DNA of 64,000 bases from positions 1 through 64,000 of the forward strand of contig JADDOH010009991.1 of assembly GCA_016648135.1 (NCBI GenBank), given 5' to 3'. A model generated the notes under the pieces. That model was given only the letters and a program-made list of their open reading frames with translations. It did no database searches and was not told the DNA's origin. The DNA is from Agrypnia vestita (Eukaryota > Arthropoda > Insecta > Trichoptera > Phryganeidae). Below, piece after piece: positions 34,101-43,495 of this stretch. Each line of letters begins with the position of its first letter. Position 1 is the first letter of the stretch. The position numbers and the translations under genes are program-made.

Positions 34101-37100
34101 TATCCGTTTCATTTAACACATATATCCGTGGAGATCGTCTAGTTAACAAAGTGATCGAGTTTTCTGCGTCCAACGTGGACATCTCAATTGCCTTTCCTCC
34201 ACCTTGCTGTGTCTCCCAGGGTTCCAAGAATGCGTGAACTTCTTATTTTGCCTCTTAGGGACACATGACCATCACGTGCCCGGTCGCACTGTATTGATTC
34301 GTCTTGAAGACACGAGTCTTAATTAGTCGGACAGGATGTTGAAACGGATGTGCGCTTGCCGTGACGATTAAGCGCTGACGAAACAATTGATGTAGAACAC
34401 AACATGACTCAACACAGTCATGTTGTATGTAGAAAAATGTTCTAATCCCAGTGACGAATATAAAAAGGGGGCCCAATGTTAACTAGCTAACTAACCATCA
34501 CGCTGTTTCCCAGAGGGGAAGCCAATGAGAGAGGAGATTTCATTTATTTAAACCTTGGAAGCCGCCGTAATTTTAATTACTATATTTCTCAAAAAAAACT
34601 TTAGTTAAAACCTGCTAGTTGGCGCCAGAACTAATACTAACATGCATTTTATGAAGATTAACACGCAACACTTAATAGACGAGAGTATAACAAAAATAAA
34701 GAATAAACGAGACGTAGGTATACGTCGGTGTTTCTTTCTTTCAGTTTCTATTTGAGAGAGAGAGAGCGAGAAAAAATTGCATGCGGTTGTCTATCAATCA
34801 GCAAAATATAAATACGAGTCCAACGCGGCAATGACAATTTCGTCGTAATTTTACATCAGGACGCCGTGGGAGAAGAAATAAATAAGTGTATATGAAATAA
34901 TCTTTTTTCTATAAGCTTTAAATACAACATTAGTACTTATTTCATGTAATTTTAGTCGAAACATGAGAATTGTGAGGTTACGTTTGCGGTAGGTACTTCG
35001 GTAATCCGTTTGAAGCTCTGTCAGATCAGACACCGACATCGGACACCGCAAATAAAGGTATTTACTTTGAGAGAGACATGTGAAAATATACAAATCTTCT
35101 TTTTTGAGTATGACAAACACCAAACAACGACTATACCTTCTTTTTCTTCTTCTTCATCAGCCTTTGTCTCTCCACTGCTGGATATAGGTCTCTTCCTTCT
35201 CTTTCCATCCTTCCTTGCTGTTTGCTAAATGTAGCCATTTCTTTCCCCCCACAGCGGGTATATCATCGTCCCATCCCTTTTGAGGTCTTCCGATGCCTTT
35301 TTTGTTCTCCCAAAGTCTCCACTTCTGTGAGGCCATCTTGTAGCATCCTGCCTTGCGACGTGTCCTGCCTATTGCCATTTTATCTTCGCTACACGATCCA
35401 CGATATCCACTACTCCAGTTCTGCGCCTGATTTCGTCATTTATAATTTTTGTATCCAAGATTTTATTGGTGCATTTCAGGCGTCGGCGGCTCTGCAAGCT
35501 ACACCGTGTTCATGACGGACTACGAGAACTACGCCGGCATCTTCACCTGCCAGAAGCTGACCTTCGCCCACAGGCAGTCCGCCTCCATCCTGTCCAGGAG
35601 ACGCGACCTGGATAAGATGTACGTCGATAAGGTAACGTTCATTGACCAGTTCATTTCCAGTTCATTTCCAGGATCACGTGTCAATTGAAGGTCGTGATGC
35701 TGAACGGCCATTCCACTATTTTGAAACGATTGATTTGTTTTTTACTCCCTTTCTTTTAACTCGTAGCGTCTGCTTGCTGTCTGCTTGTCGGCTTGCCTGC
35801 TTGTCTGACGAAAAAACTTTGGATCAATTTTTTCCGTGACCCAATCAAGATGAAACTTTGCAGGCAGACTCGTGGCGACTATAAAAAATATCTAACAAAT
35901 TCTTGTTTAAAAAAATTTAATAATTACAGTATAATTTAGGATTTTTCGAAATTTAAACAATTTATACAGGGTTATTTGTAAAACATTAATAACCTCGCAG
36001 GACTGTATTCCTGCCTTGATTATGAGTCGAAAATGTTCAAGCTATTAAGACTTATATCAATTGTTAAGGAGATACGCGACATCAAAGTTTGCATTTTTTT
36101 TCAATATTTCTGACTTATTTTTTGTAAAACATTGGACTATCATTACAGTAACTTATATCGAATATGAAAAATTCATTCCCTTTAATACAAGGCAAATAAA
36201 AAATAAAAACCTTCGAATTCCAATTGGAAAACATTTTATTTAACTTATTTTTATTTAACTTGTATTGAAACGAATGAATTTTTCGTAATCGATGTTAGTT
36301 ATTTTCGACTCGTAATCAAGGCAGGAATATAGCCCTGCGAGGTTATTAATGTTTTACAAATAACCCTGTATATTGTTTAATTTTCGTGCCCGACGCGTAG
36401 AGTAGGCGCTAAACCTGTTTCAATGAAAAAGGGAGCGTAATAAAAACTTGGGTTTTATGGGTTAGTTTTTTATCGAGTTTTCTTTAAATTAATCTGGTTA
36501 CTTTTTTTTTTTATTTAGTTTTTTATTTATGAACTGAAATAAATATTGTACAAGTTAAACAAAAAAAATTAAGACAAGCTTTAAGATTAGCTTCCTTTGC
36601 ATACATTCGTAATCGATCATTCAACATCATCCACGCAGTATGCAAATATTAAACACGTTCTTATAAAGTTTAAACCAAAAAAAAATTAAGGATAAATTAT
36701 AGAAGTCTGATAGAGACGTGGTAAAGTGGATGGAAGTCTCTCATAGACCATAGTAATATATGAAAGGTTCTTGATTCGAACATATACAATAGAACTTTCA
36801 AAATTTGATAACGTGTTATGATGGAAATGGTGAACGTTGCATTGTGTAGAGCTATCACTTAAGCCAGCTCATACAGATTGTAAGCCCTGAGCCATCGTAT
36901 TAGAGACTTCCATCCACTTTTCTCAGATATAAAATTAGCTTCGTCTCTATGAGACTTCTGTAATTTATCCTTAATTAAAAATCCGGTAACTGTTTTCCTA
37001 AATCCAGTAACTGTTCTTAGAACATACTTTCATATAAATATATATTGTTTAAAAAAAACATATTAATTTTTATACTATATAAAATTACAATTCATTAATC

Positions 37101-40100
37101 CATCCTTCGCAGTTGCCTTATTTAAAAATAAAATGTCATTTTTTAAGACGCCTAATGTAAAAGTTGGATCTGCCGATTAAAAGTAATAAATTTGAAATCA
37201 GAATTTTTTTCATACTAATATTGAAGAATCTCGAAGCTACTAATGTTTAATAAAAAATACAAAATATTCGACTTTAATCTAAATAATGACCAAATCATGT
37301 CAAAAACTTAAATGTTGAAATTTTCAGAGCTCTAGCTAGTTGGGAAGTTGCTGAAAAATCAATTACACGATTCCACCACAACAAATAGAGAAACATGTAA
37401 AAAACTAACACATAAAAACCAAGTTTTTACAATACTCCCTTTCGCTTTGAATCGTGTCTAATACACGCGTCGGGCTAATTACTCTTATACAATGATTCCA
37501 ATTTGAAAAAACCATTAAAATTTCTAAAAATCCTAAATTGTATGAAAAAACCATTAAAAATTTGAAAAATCCAAAATTATACTATAATTATTGTTTTTTT
37601 AACGAAAATTTGATAGATCTTCTTGATCGTCGCTACGAGTTTATTTGTCAAGTTTCAGCTCGATTGGATCACGGGAAAGGGGTCAAAACTCAATCCAAAG
37701 TTTTTGCGTCAAAGAAACAGACGGACGCCACGAGTTAATATAAAGAGAGTAAAAAAATATAGAAAAGACCCGTTTTGTTAAAAGAAAGTCATCACCGGAA
37801 AATCAACCTTGAATTTTATATTGTCGGTAGAAAGTTATGATACAGATTTTACCAAAAGCAAGCCGGCAAGCAAGCAGACGCCACGAGTTAATATAAAGGG
37901 AGTAAATACAGCAAATTACTGCGTTCTAATTTACTGTATTTACAAACAATTTATTGTTTGTATCTTTAACTACGTAAAAGTGTGCAGCCATCTGCTATTG
38001 TACTCGTATGTTTAAGTTGATGTTTTAAATAAATTGTAAAAGATATTAATATTCGAATTATCGGTGAAAATTCCAGTTGTTGGTAATACAAATAAATATC
38101 ATAGATAAAAAAAAATTATGCTACATTTGTTAAAACAAGTTCTTTAAAAAATGTGTTCAAAGAAAGATAAGCTCTGTTAAAAAGAAAGTGATAAACTCGA
38201 TCTCGAAAAGTTGTGACCCGTACCCGAGGAAAAACACGGAAATTCTTACAGATTACATCATCGACTTTAAACGATTAGGTGAATACTTTATCTCTCCTAC
38301 ATATTAACAAATATTTGACATGTTTACACATAGTTTTTACTTTTGTACACATTCTGCGGGTAGAATTACAACAGCGCGCACACGATACCCAACGCCGAGT
38401 TTAGCAACAAGTGCAAATGTAATTCTACCCGTAACGTTTTCCATATATCGCTTCGCATGCTAGGAACTCCCTAATAAAGGAATATACAAGGTGTACCAGA
38501 GCTAGCTAGTTGGCCAGTAGATTCCTGCCTATGTTACGAGTCTAAAATATTCAAGCAACCATGATAGTATATATCACAATATCAATAATTATGGAGATAC
38601 GCAATATCATAATTTGTTTATTTTTTTCAATATTTCTGACTTATTTTTTGCAATTAACTTATGTCGATTATGAAAACCTCATTCGCTTTAATACAAGTTG
38701 AATAAAATGATAAAAACCTTGTGAAATTGATCGATGACTCGCTGTTGACCCACTTCTTTATCAGCCTTCGTCTTTCCACTGCTGGATATAGGCCTCTTCC
38801 TTATTTTTCCATTCTACCCTATTGTTGGCTAATTGTAGCCATTTCTTTCCCGCCGCAGCGACAATATCATCGGCCCATCTCTTTTGAGGTCTTCCGATGC
38901 CTCTTTTATTTTACCAAGGTCTCCATTTCAGAACTCTGGGAGGCCATCTTGTATTGTTGACCCACATGAGTACAAAAATAACATGATTTTGTCCACAGAT
39001 AAGGTCCAGACTGTCAGCCTCCGGAGTGGACCCGTACGACCTCTCCATCATCTCGCAGAACGACTGCCCCAAGCACCCCGACGGCGCGCCCAACGGCGTG
39101 AACATCGACATCGACCCTGACACCTTCTCCGCCCACAACATCGCGGGAGTGGTCAAGAAGGCTGGAGAGAAGATTGGTGAGTCTGGCATCCTCTTCCTTC
39201 ACACTGAGGAGGTGAATCCTGTTCTTGAAGAAGTCGGGTGCCTGGAGAAACTCGCTGTCTGCTCGATTATAATTTATTAACTTGTAACAATTGGGTACCA
39301 CGTGACGATACTACGCGGTTTCTTCGTAGCTTACAGAGTTGTTCTTGGTATGATGATTTAAAGCAAGAGAGCCAAGATGGCGCACCCCTTTTTATATTCA
39401 TTGCACATTCACTCTCTCATGCTTCCCGTCTCTTTCATACATCTCGGCAGATGTTCACCCGGATATCTTACAGCAATAAAATTTAAAATCTCTCTTGTAT
39501 ATACTTCAGTTCGTCTACCGTACTGTAGGATCGGCCCCTTGCTAATTTGCCTTCGATATCCTCCAATATTGTCCTTTTTCTTTCATCTTTCAAAGGCAGG
39601 CTTTCACTTTGTGGTAACATTATTTGTGAATAGATTTATTATAACTTTGTTTACACCACTTTTTTATTATTTTTTTACAACTACATGTTTCGGAAACAAT
39701 GTTCCCTCCTTTAGGATGAGTCTTAACTAAGAATTAATAACAATAAAACAAGAATTCTCTTATTTTTATTATCATTATTATTATATATTATTATTAATTC
39801 TTAGTTAAGACTTAAGAAGAAGGGAACATTGTTTCCGAAACATGTAGTTGTAAAAAACTAATAAAAAAGTGGTGTAAACAAAGTTATAATAAACCTATTC
39901 ACTAAATATTTCCTAATGTAAACAGTTTAATTACATATAATTAACATAAATTTCATTCAAATGTAAGATCATATATTATGTTTCCGACGTAAGTACTCTG
40001 AGGGTGGAGGATTAAAATGTGACGAGAATAGAGAAAAGGAGATATAAATGAGCGAGGGTAAACGGGAATGATAGTATGGACTGTATGTGGCGAAAGGTGA

Positions 40101-43100
40101 GGGTACAAGGAGCACTTTCTTCTTCCTCGAATTACGAAAATGGATTAAATTAAATTAAACAATTACATTAAAAACGCCAAAAGTGGTGGTGTTCATTCTG
40201 CTGGATCTACCAGTGAGATGGCAGCACGGTAGTGCCTTTTAAATATGAAACTTTGTAGACACGTGTCACCGCCGGAACGGTGCATATTATACTCGCAGTA
40301 CTTATTTATATCATTAAAAACTCTAATGTAGTATTTGTTTGCGCTATGGAAAATATATTCACGGTTTATATTACGGTCGTTTGATAAATTTGAGTACTGA
40401 AATTACTTATATTTTATACGAACCTCATGGATTTGTTGAGATTCGATTCTCGACGTTTCGCGGGAGTCACACCACAGCGTCATCGGAAGGAGTGCTCTAT
40501 CGCCGCGGGGATCAAGGACATGTATTGAATGTAAAAGGAGAAACATTTAAAATAAACTACGCTTAAATTAAAATCGCTTGCATGACCTAACAAAAACATT
40601 ATGCTTGTAATTTAAATAATTACTTATATCTAAATCAGCATTACAATGTTTTAATATTCAAATTTATGACTGTCGTTTATTTACTATTTTGAAAAATGTA
40701 CGTATCCAAAAAAAACGTATATTTCAAAGGAATCTTCTGGGGTATTTTAACAACCTTTATACACAACCATAGCAGGGTCCATCATCAGGGCTGATGTGTT
40801 GTTGTGAGTGTTGGTGTTATGGTTAAGTATTGCAATACCGCGTCGAAAGCTTGATGTTTCTGTGTTTGTGTTACGTGGCAATACCGTGTCGGAGTCATGT
40901 GTTGACTTGTGTTGTGTGTATGTTTCATCTATTGTCTGATCACCATCTCTGCGGAATCTGCGACGAGATTGACTTTGAAGCGTCGGATACCATGATGTTT
41001 TTAATTTGAGACCATCATCTCTATTAATATTTATTGGTTGCTTGTAGATTTCGAGTGCTTCCTTGACAAGACGCGTATGGTGACTCTTGGGCTTTCCAAG
41101 TATTTTCGGTTCGAATGCAAAATTATGGCCGGTATCCAGAAAATGCTCAGCCAGTATTGATTTTCCTGGATGACCGAGTTTGCATGCCCGTTTGTGCTCG
41201 TCGACCCTTTTAACATTCTGATTTCACAGGAAATTCATCAAATGCTCCAATGTATTAGCTCCCTTTCAGTTTGCCTGGAAACTTTGAAGGACATGGGTGT
41301 ATTATATAAAGGATATTGACTAATTCTAGCAGGTTTATTGCCTAATACTTAACTATGAAATATTATAAAATGGAAAAGATCAACAAACCTTACCGATTTT
41401 TTCTCATAAAACCTTGAATGAAGAATTTATTAGGTACCAAATGTAATTATTAATTATGTACACATCTACGCACATTGGATTCTATTACGCAGCAATTACT
41501 AACGAGCAATGAGATAATATTTCCACATTTTATCTAGCAAAAAGGATGCGCTTTATTTATCTACGATGTTTTATAATTATGTAACTGCGTTTAAAATAGA
41601 TAAATGTAGAATACATTTTCATTTTCCGTTATAATTTTATCTACATAAAGGGTAAACCAAACTTAACTTTCATTTTTAACGTAATAACGTTATATATTTT
41701 TGTCTTTAAATATTAAAAACGTCATACGTGACACCTTGCAAATAAAAATGACAGCGCGTTGCAATTGTGAAAATTCGGACTGCATTATCGATTTTTTTTG
41801 GCCTAAAATTTATGCTTTCGACTTCAATGCATCTCTCTTTTTTCATATAGTAGCAACATTCCTATGTGCCATAACAAAAACAGAAAAATATAAGAGTAAT
41901 TATATTTCTTCTTCTTCTTTTTGAATGATTCAACCACTCACAAACAATATCCGAGCTTTCATTGATGAAATAGAGCCTCGATTATTATGCATAAATGTGA
42001 TGTAAAGTTTCGCAAACAAAGTGATTGTTTGTGGCGGCATATTATTTTCCACATTTAATCGGAAAACCTGAAACAAAACATTAGACCTTTTTTAAAAAAA
42101 TCAGCGCTTTCGGATCTCCTATTGTAGTCATTAATAAATAAATAAATGTTATATGCCTAAACTATCGACACAGTTTGCCATCTTAACGGTAGCTTATCTA
42201 TGTCGGCAACAAAGAAGCTTTGAAAGCGAGTGGCGACGAAGTTACGAAAAGTGTTTCCACATCTGGTTGAGATTTGATTATTTTTCCTTGCAAAAAGTGG
42301 TCCAATGTTTGAAAAACTGGCGCATATCTGGTGAATATGGTGGGTGACAGAATGTTTCCAAGTCCAGCTCCTGCGGTTTGAGCAATGTTGTTTGTGCTGC
42401 ATATGGTACAGAGTTGTCTTGTAAGAGGATTGGCTTGTCTCTATTGACCAATTGCGGTTGCTTAACCCTTAACCTATCGAAATAAAAAATATATGTAAGC
42501 AGGTATGATGTCAACTCGTGTTATTGTAAGGAAGTGGCTATTTTAAAACATTTTTAATGAGAATATTTACTGATGAATGATGAATATTTACTAGACATAA
42601 TAATCTCGATGTCTGTCTGTCTGTCTGTTCCCGTAACTTCATGTAACGTCCGTAATTTCGTTCGAATACGGCTGAAAAAACGACTGGAGATGAGGCTTGA
42701 ACCCAGGGCCACCAAACCCGAACCGGCCGATTAACGATAATGTTGCTACGGCCGCCTCTACATAGACCGCCAAAAAGATGCTATACCTAAATATATACTA
42801 GGACTTAGCAAAGAAGCGAACTAATGTTCCATCATTTTTAACGGGTTACAGCTAGTTTTATATTAATGTCGTATTTTTATTATAAATATTGAGCATTAGG
42901 AGTGAAAAATGATTATCAAAATATTATTTTTTGTTTTTATTTTAAAATAATAACAAACGAAAATTATCAGTGAACAAACTGACGGCACTATGCAACTTTC
43001 TGCCGTTCCGCATGTGTGAGTAGGAGGAGATTCGTGGTTCGAATCCCGGTAGCATCCAAATATTTCTTCATTGATTTGATTTTTCTTTTGTCTTTCGAAT

Positions 43101-43307
43101 TGATTAATAAATTTGGCATTATTAATTGTTTATTTCGGTTTAGGTGACGGAATCGAGTATGTGGCCGGTGCTGGTAAGAAGGTATACAACAACCTGGCCC
43201 ACAGCGGCAGCGATGAGAAGGCCAACATTGAGAGTGAGGAATCGACAAACGTCAGTCTTTTCTCGAGAATGGGACACCCAGACAGAGACGCCGAATGGCT
43301 TCCTTAG
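22061..43307 (+). CDS. Apolipoprotein-D-like lipocalin, five exons
   Basis: Exons 22061-22183, 33125-33347, 35480-35631, 38999-39176 and 43144-43307 join to 840 bases, 279 residues plus stop, with matching phases (0, 1, 0, 1). Signal peptide about 1-20. G-x-W at 44-46 (LGIWY) opens the first strand, T-D-Y at 128-130 is the second lipocalin motif, and the R-R-R-D-L-D region (about 156-161) sits where the third motif Arg is expected. Cysteines at 28, 58, 139 and 189 fit two disulfides as in apolipoprotein D. N-glycosylation sequons at N62 and N261. Family members carry small hydrophobic ligands; the ligand here is unknown. At 279 residues it is longer than the usual 180-200, the extra part being residues about 200-279, polar and partly acidic. 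Confidence 0.88.
22226..22951. repeat. Four-part inverted repeat A-B-A'-B'
   Basis: A (22226-22398) is inverted at A' (22557-22728), and B (22399-22563) is inverted at B' (22730-22951). A and B also share their ends (atccaagata/ctatggtccc, agtatttcactatat), so this looks like two copies of one MITE joined and then inverted, or a foldback built from tandem elements. B' has an expanded ttaggtttggttaggtta array. It begins only about 40 bases after exon 1. Confidence 0.7.
23083..23313. repeat. Palindromic MITE
   Basis: ttggaa-ta..tatagac..ttaa and gtctatagttccaatt pair, as do gggagttgaataactatt..ggaactagt and its counterpart near 23245-23275. Arms of about 100 bases. Confidence 0.55.
23325..23597 (-). 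mobile_element. CR1-like LINE 3' end, truncated copy
   Basis: Reverse complement of the last part of the element at 29690-32004: it encodes V-G-R-A-T-A-M-L-N-K-I-A and V-S-E-G-V-F-R-R-S in the same relation to the stop. Its tail contains attgaaatt units. Confidence 0.7.
23630..24330. mobile_element. Harbinger-type element without transposase
   Basis: TIRs GGGCTTGTTCAGACACAG and complement with TAA on both sides (23627-23629, 24331-24333). The 701-base interior is GC-richer than its surroundings but has no transposase frame. Confidence 0.7.
25452..26737 (+). mobile_element. mariner transposon, copy 1
   Basis: 1286 bases bounded by TTAGGTCCTTACATATGA and complement, with TA duplications at 25450-25451 and 26738-26739. 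Contains a nearly complete transposase gene. Second copy in opposite orientation at 53818-55106. Confidence 0.93.
25640..26659 (+). pseudogene. mariner transposase, DD34D, one nonsense codon
   Basis: Start ATG at 25640 (MKNLKYRVIYEYEF); an in-frame ATG at 25574 is less likely because the family starts near MKNLKYR. The helix-turn-helix DNA-binding region is in the first 110 residues. Catalytic residues: D in ITCDEKW, D in LLHDNARPH, and D in YSPDLAPTD 34 residues later, the DD34D of mariners (cecropia-like by resemblance). Codon 279 is TAA directly after the last catalytic Asp; beyond it the frame stays open (HFFRNLDNFLQRKKF) to the natural stop at 26657-26659, 339 codons in all. So a single substitution broke it. 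Confidence 0.9.
27128..27190 (+). repeat. C/T-rich low-complexity tract
   Basis: Long pyrimidine run of ctttc and ttttt units in intron 1 of the lipocalin gene. Confidence 0.7.
27555..28045. mobile_element. GACGAAG-family MITE
   Basis: Ends caattagtgtatattatag and complement (about 27555 and 28045). Contains gtgatcacttaagcc and cctactttcccat, as in 36692-36975. Confidence 0.55.
28050..29040. other. Intronic sequence, nothing recognised
   Basis: AT-rich part of lipocalin intron 1 with no inverted repeat, tandem array or coding signal that I could support. Confidence 0.3.
29692..31723 (+). CDS. Non-LTR reverse transcriptase, C-terminal about 677 residues
   Basis: The frame is open from before 29692 to TGA at 31721-31723; the upstream part (from 29600) is target sequence read through by chance, and no native start remains. 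RT motifs in order: HGFRKGRS (about 30525), YNDFAKAFD with catalytic Asp (about 30628), GVPQGSNLGPLLF (about 30799), FADD active site (30894-30905), then the thumb and a long C-terminal tail. The endonuclease domain is missing. The lack of stops over nearly 680 codons points to a recent insertion. Clade between CR1 and Jockey not settled by eye. Confidence 0.85.
31795..31910 (+). repeat. TG/TA-rich microsatellite
   Basis: Alternating tgtatgta, tgtgtatg and tatatg units in the 3' UTR of the CR1-like LINE. Confidence 0.85.
32112..32445. other. Intronic sequence, nothing recognised
   Basis: AT-rich, no supported feature. Confidence 0.3.
32451..32857. mobile_element. CAGGG-family MITE
   Basis: cagagttattttgaaaacac at the left and ttttcaaaataatcctg at the right, TA on both sides; interior as in 9595-10101 but somewhat shorter. 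Confidence 0.65.
32921..32954 (+). repeat. Interstitial telomere-type repeat (TTAGG)n
   Basis: Six perfect TTAGG units plus TTAG. TTAGG is the usual telomere unit of insects. Its position inside intron 1, 171 bases before exon 2, shows that it is interstitial. Confidence 0.85.
33125..33347 (+). CDS. Lipocalin exon 2
   Basis: Acceptor tttttcag, donor GTAAGT. Encodes LGIWYVIQKTSTASHCLTYN and the next strands to MRVRFPL. Strikingly GC-rich against its surroundings. The ATG at its first codon is internal, not a start. Ends with one base of a Ser codon. Confidence 0.88.
33655..33717. repeat. Hairpin of about 28-base arms
   Basis: cttaaaggtggaatcaaagt and its near complement flank a gagaagttctc centre. 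Intron 2. Confidence 0.65.
33818..34003 (+). repeat. tRNA-derived SINE, copy 3 (best copy)
   Basis: A box ttggtcttgtggttaggact, B box gggttcgaatc, body gtcctattttcatagcacaa and gtattccgtggtcgcatctc, A tail of 9. Intron 2 of the lipocalin gene, sense strand. Confidence 0.8.
34100..34260 (+). repeat. Repeat shared with 50850-51010
   Basis: Shares ctgcgtccaacgtgga/catgg, gaacttcttattttg and cgtgaccat-type blocks with the later region. Not coding. Confidence 0.4.
34480..34545 (-). repeat. RTE-like LINE 3' tail remnant
   Basis: gctaactaaccatcacgctg and a ggggaag block match the last 50 bases of the LINEs at 16390-16440 and 29055-29100. Confidence 0.5.
35150..35460 (-). mobile_element. RTE-like LINE C-terminal fragment 1
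   Basis: Minus strand 35378-35157 encodes K-G-I-G-R-P-Q-K-G-W-D-D-D-I, then GGKKWLHLANSKEGWKEKEE and Y-I-Q-Q-W, the usual end of RTE-type proteins. Lies in intron 2, ending shortly before exon 3. Homologous to 38757-38955. Confidence 0.65.
35480..35631 (+). CDS. Lipocalin exon 3
   Basis: Acceptor ggtgcatttcag, donor gataag|GTAACG. Encodes SASYTVFMTDYENYAGIFTC, with the T-D-Y motif and third cysteine, through RRRDLDKMYVDK. Confidence 0.88.
35740..36480 (+). repeat. ACTCCC repeat interrupted by a CAGGG MITE
   Basis: Left part 35740-35964 starts tactccctttcttttaac; right part 36371-36480 ends aaaagggagcgtaataaaaa. The MITE between them dates after the repeat. Confidence 0.6.
35967..36368. mobile_element. 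CAGGG-family MITE nested in ACTCCC repeat
   Basis: CAGGGTTATTTGTAAAACAT and complement, TA duplications, shortened central part. Confidence 0.7.
36692..36975. mobile_element. GACGAAG-family MITE, best copy
   Basis: Ends aaattatagaagtctgatag and complement; atggaagtctct and agagacttccat pair as inner arms; centre has tatcacttaagcc. Intron 3. Confidence 0.65.
37020..37395. other. Intronic AT-rich sequence
   Basis: No supported feature. Confidence 0.3.
37400..37910 (-). repeat. ACTCCC repeat, one copy plus a partial copy
   Basis: ccaagtttttacaatactcc at 37420-37440 is the inverted end; ggatcacgggaaaggggt and gacgccacgagttaatataa occur at 37660-37740, and the last block again at 37877-37900. 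Confidence 0.5.
38350..38440. repeat. Short inverted pair
   Basis: cgggtagaattac and gtaattctacccg, separated by about 60 bases containing a gcgcgc run. Confidence 0.5.
38488..38725. repeat. CAGGG-like MITE, left half
   Basis: tacaaggtgtaccagagcta, then ggagatacgcaatatc and the usual tttcaatatttctgacttat block. No right end. Confidence 0.45.
38757..38955 (-). mobile_element. RTE-like LINE C-terminal fragment 2
   Basis: Same family and orientation as 35150-35460: atcagccttcgtctttcca, tgtagccatttctttcccgc, ttttgaggtcttccgatgcc are shared. It ends within 45 bases of exon 4. Confidence 0.65.
38999..39176 (+). CDS. Lipocalin exon 4
   Basis: Acceptor ttttgtccacag, donor GTGAGT. Encodes IRSRLSASGVDPYDL, the fourth cysteine in SQNDCPKHPD, and the start of the C-terminal extension. 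Leaves one base of a Gly codon. Confidence 0.87.
39180..39600. other. Intronic sequence, nothing recognised
   Basis: Slightly less AT-rich than the rest of intron 4, but no supported coding or repeat feature. Confidence 0.3.
39631..39905. repeat. Inverted pair of decayed family 1 hammerhead elements
   Basis: Arms 39631-39740 and 39790-39905 are inverted copies. Each keeps gggaacattgtttccgaaac and catgtagtt, i.e. helix II, GAAA and the GTA triplet of family 1, but the CUGANGA box has decayed (ttaagaaga on the plus arm, ctaaaggag on the minus arm). The downstream part is the gtggtgtaaacaaagtt tail shared with 7110. Confidence 0.55.
40440..40505 (-). ncRNA. Possible hammerhead relic, family 3
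   Basis: Minus strand reads CCGATGACGCTGTGG, later CCCGCGAAACGTCGAG. The GAAACGTC and GATGACGC blocks are placed as in a hammerhead, but the invariant U of CUGAUGA is C. Weak evidence. Confidence 0.3.
40750..41220 (-). pseudogene. Penelope-like element, GIY-YIG endonuclease fragment
   Basis: The minus strand is open from 41220 to a TAA near 40752, about 155 codons. It reads RVDEHKRACKLGHPGKSILA, then EHFLDTGHNFAF, L-V-K-E-A-L-E-I-Y-K and I-N-I-N-R-D-D-G-L-K, the arrangement of the C-terminal GIY-YIG endonuclease of Penelope-like elements (with the R, E and N-R-D-G positions visible). The N-terminal RT part and the GIY-YIG start are missing. The last codons overlap the CTGATGA box of a family 2 hammerhead (40788-40782). 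Intron 4 of the lipocalin gene, antisense. Confidence 0.7.
41230..42145. other. Intronic sequence, nothing recognised
   Basis: AT-rich, no supported feature. Confidence 0.3.
42150..42480 (-). pseudogene. Decayed mariner transposase fragment, other subfamily
   Basis: Minus strand reads VKQPQLVNRDKPILLQDN, then C-H-P-P-Y-S-P-D and F-F-K-H-W-T-T-F-C, matching the middle and end of mariner transposases. It is more diverged from 25640-26659 than that copy is from the second one, so it is a different lineage. Frame broken and target ends not seen. Confidence 0.65.
42600..42870. repeat. GGCCGG repeat, inverted copy
   Basis: Reverse complement of 16670-17000 (ccaccaaacccgaaccggcc, gaacccagggcc, aactaatgttcc). 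Contains a (gtct)n run at about 42610-42630. Confidence 0.5.
43000..43085 (+). repeat. SINE-like B box remnant
   Basis: gtggttcgaatcccggtagc followed by atccaaatatttcttc, comparable to 56480-56510 and to the T arm at 6559-6630. Confidence 0.45.
43144..43307 (+). CDS. Lipocalin exon 5 (terminal)
   Basis: Acceptor tttcggtttag. Encodes DGIEYVAGAGKKVYNNLAHS, then an acidic run KANIESEESTN and TAG at 43305-43307. The stop falls well before the poly(A) signal. A different 3' structure is possible but the open frame and phase fit. Confidence 0.78.
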
Positions 43308-43489
43308 GCTGACATCTTGAGGGTAAAAAAATCTTCCATCTTCCTGGAACCGAAGACCTTCGCCCACCGAGAACGGAACCGATTCACCAAGGTGGTTAAA
43401 AATGAGATTAATGTCCGAGTAAACTTCTTAAGGGTAAGAATTGGTGCCAAAAATTACCCGATCGTTTTTAATCATTTCATATTTATGTT

Positions 43490-43495
43490 AATAAA
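43490..43495 (+). promoter_or_regulatory. Poly(A) signal of the lipocalin gene
   Basis: AATAAA 183 bases after the stop codon, followed by a GT-rich stretch (ggtgtgtttt) as expected downstream of a cleavage site. Confidence 0.65.

Larger units (their letters stand above)
33579..34119. repeat. Inverted-repeat element hosting a SINE
   Basis: gttaaatgaaacagatattt at the left and its complement at 34096-34119 enclose the hairpin at 33655 and the SINE at 33818. Probably a MITE invaded by the SINE. Confidence 0.45.
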
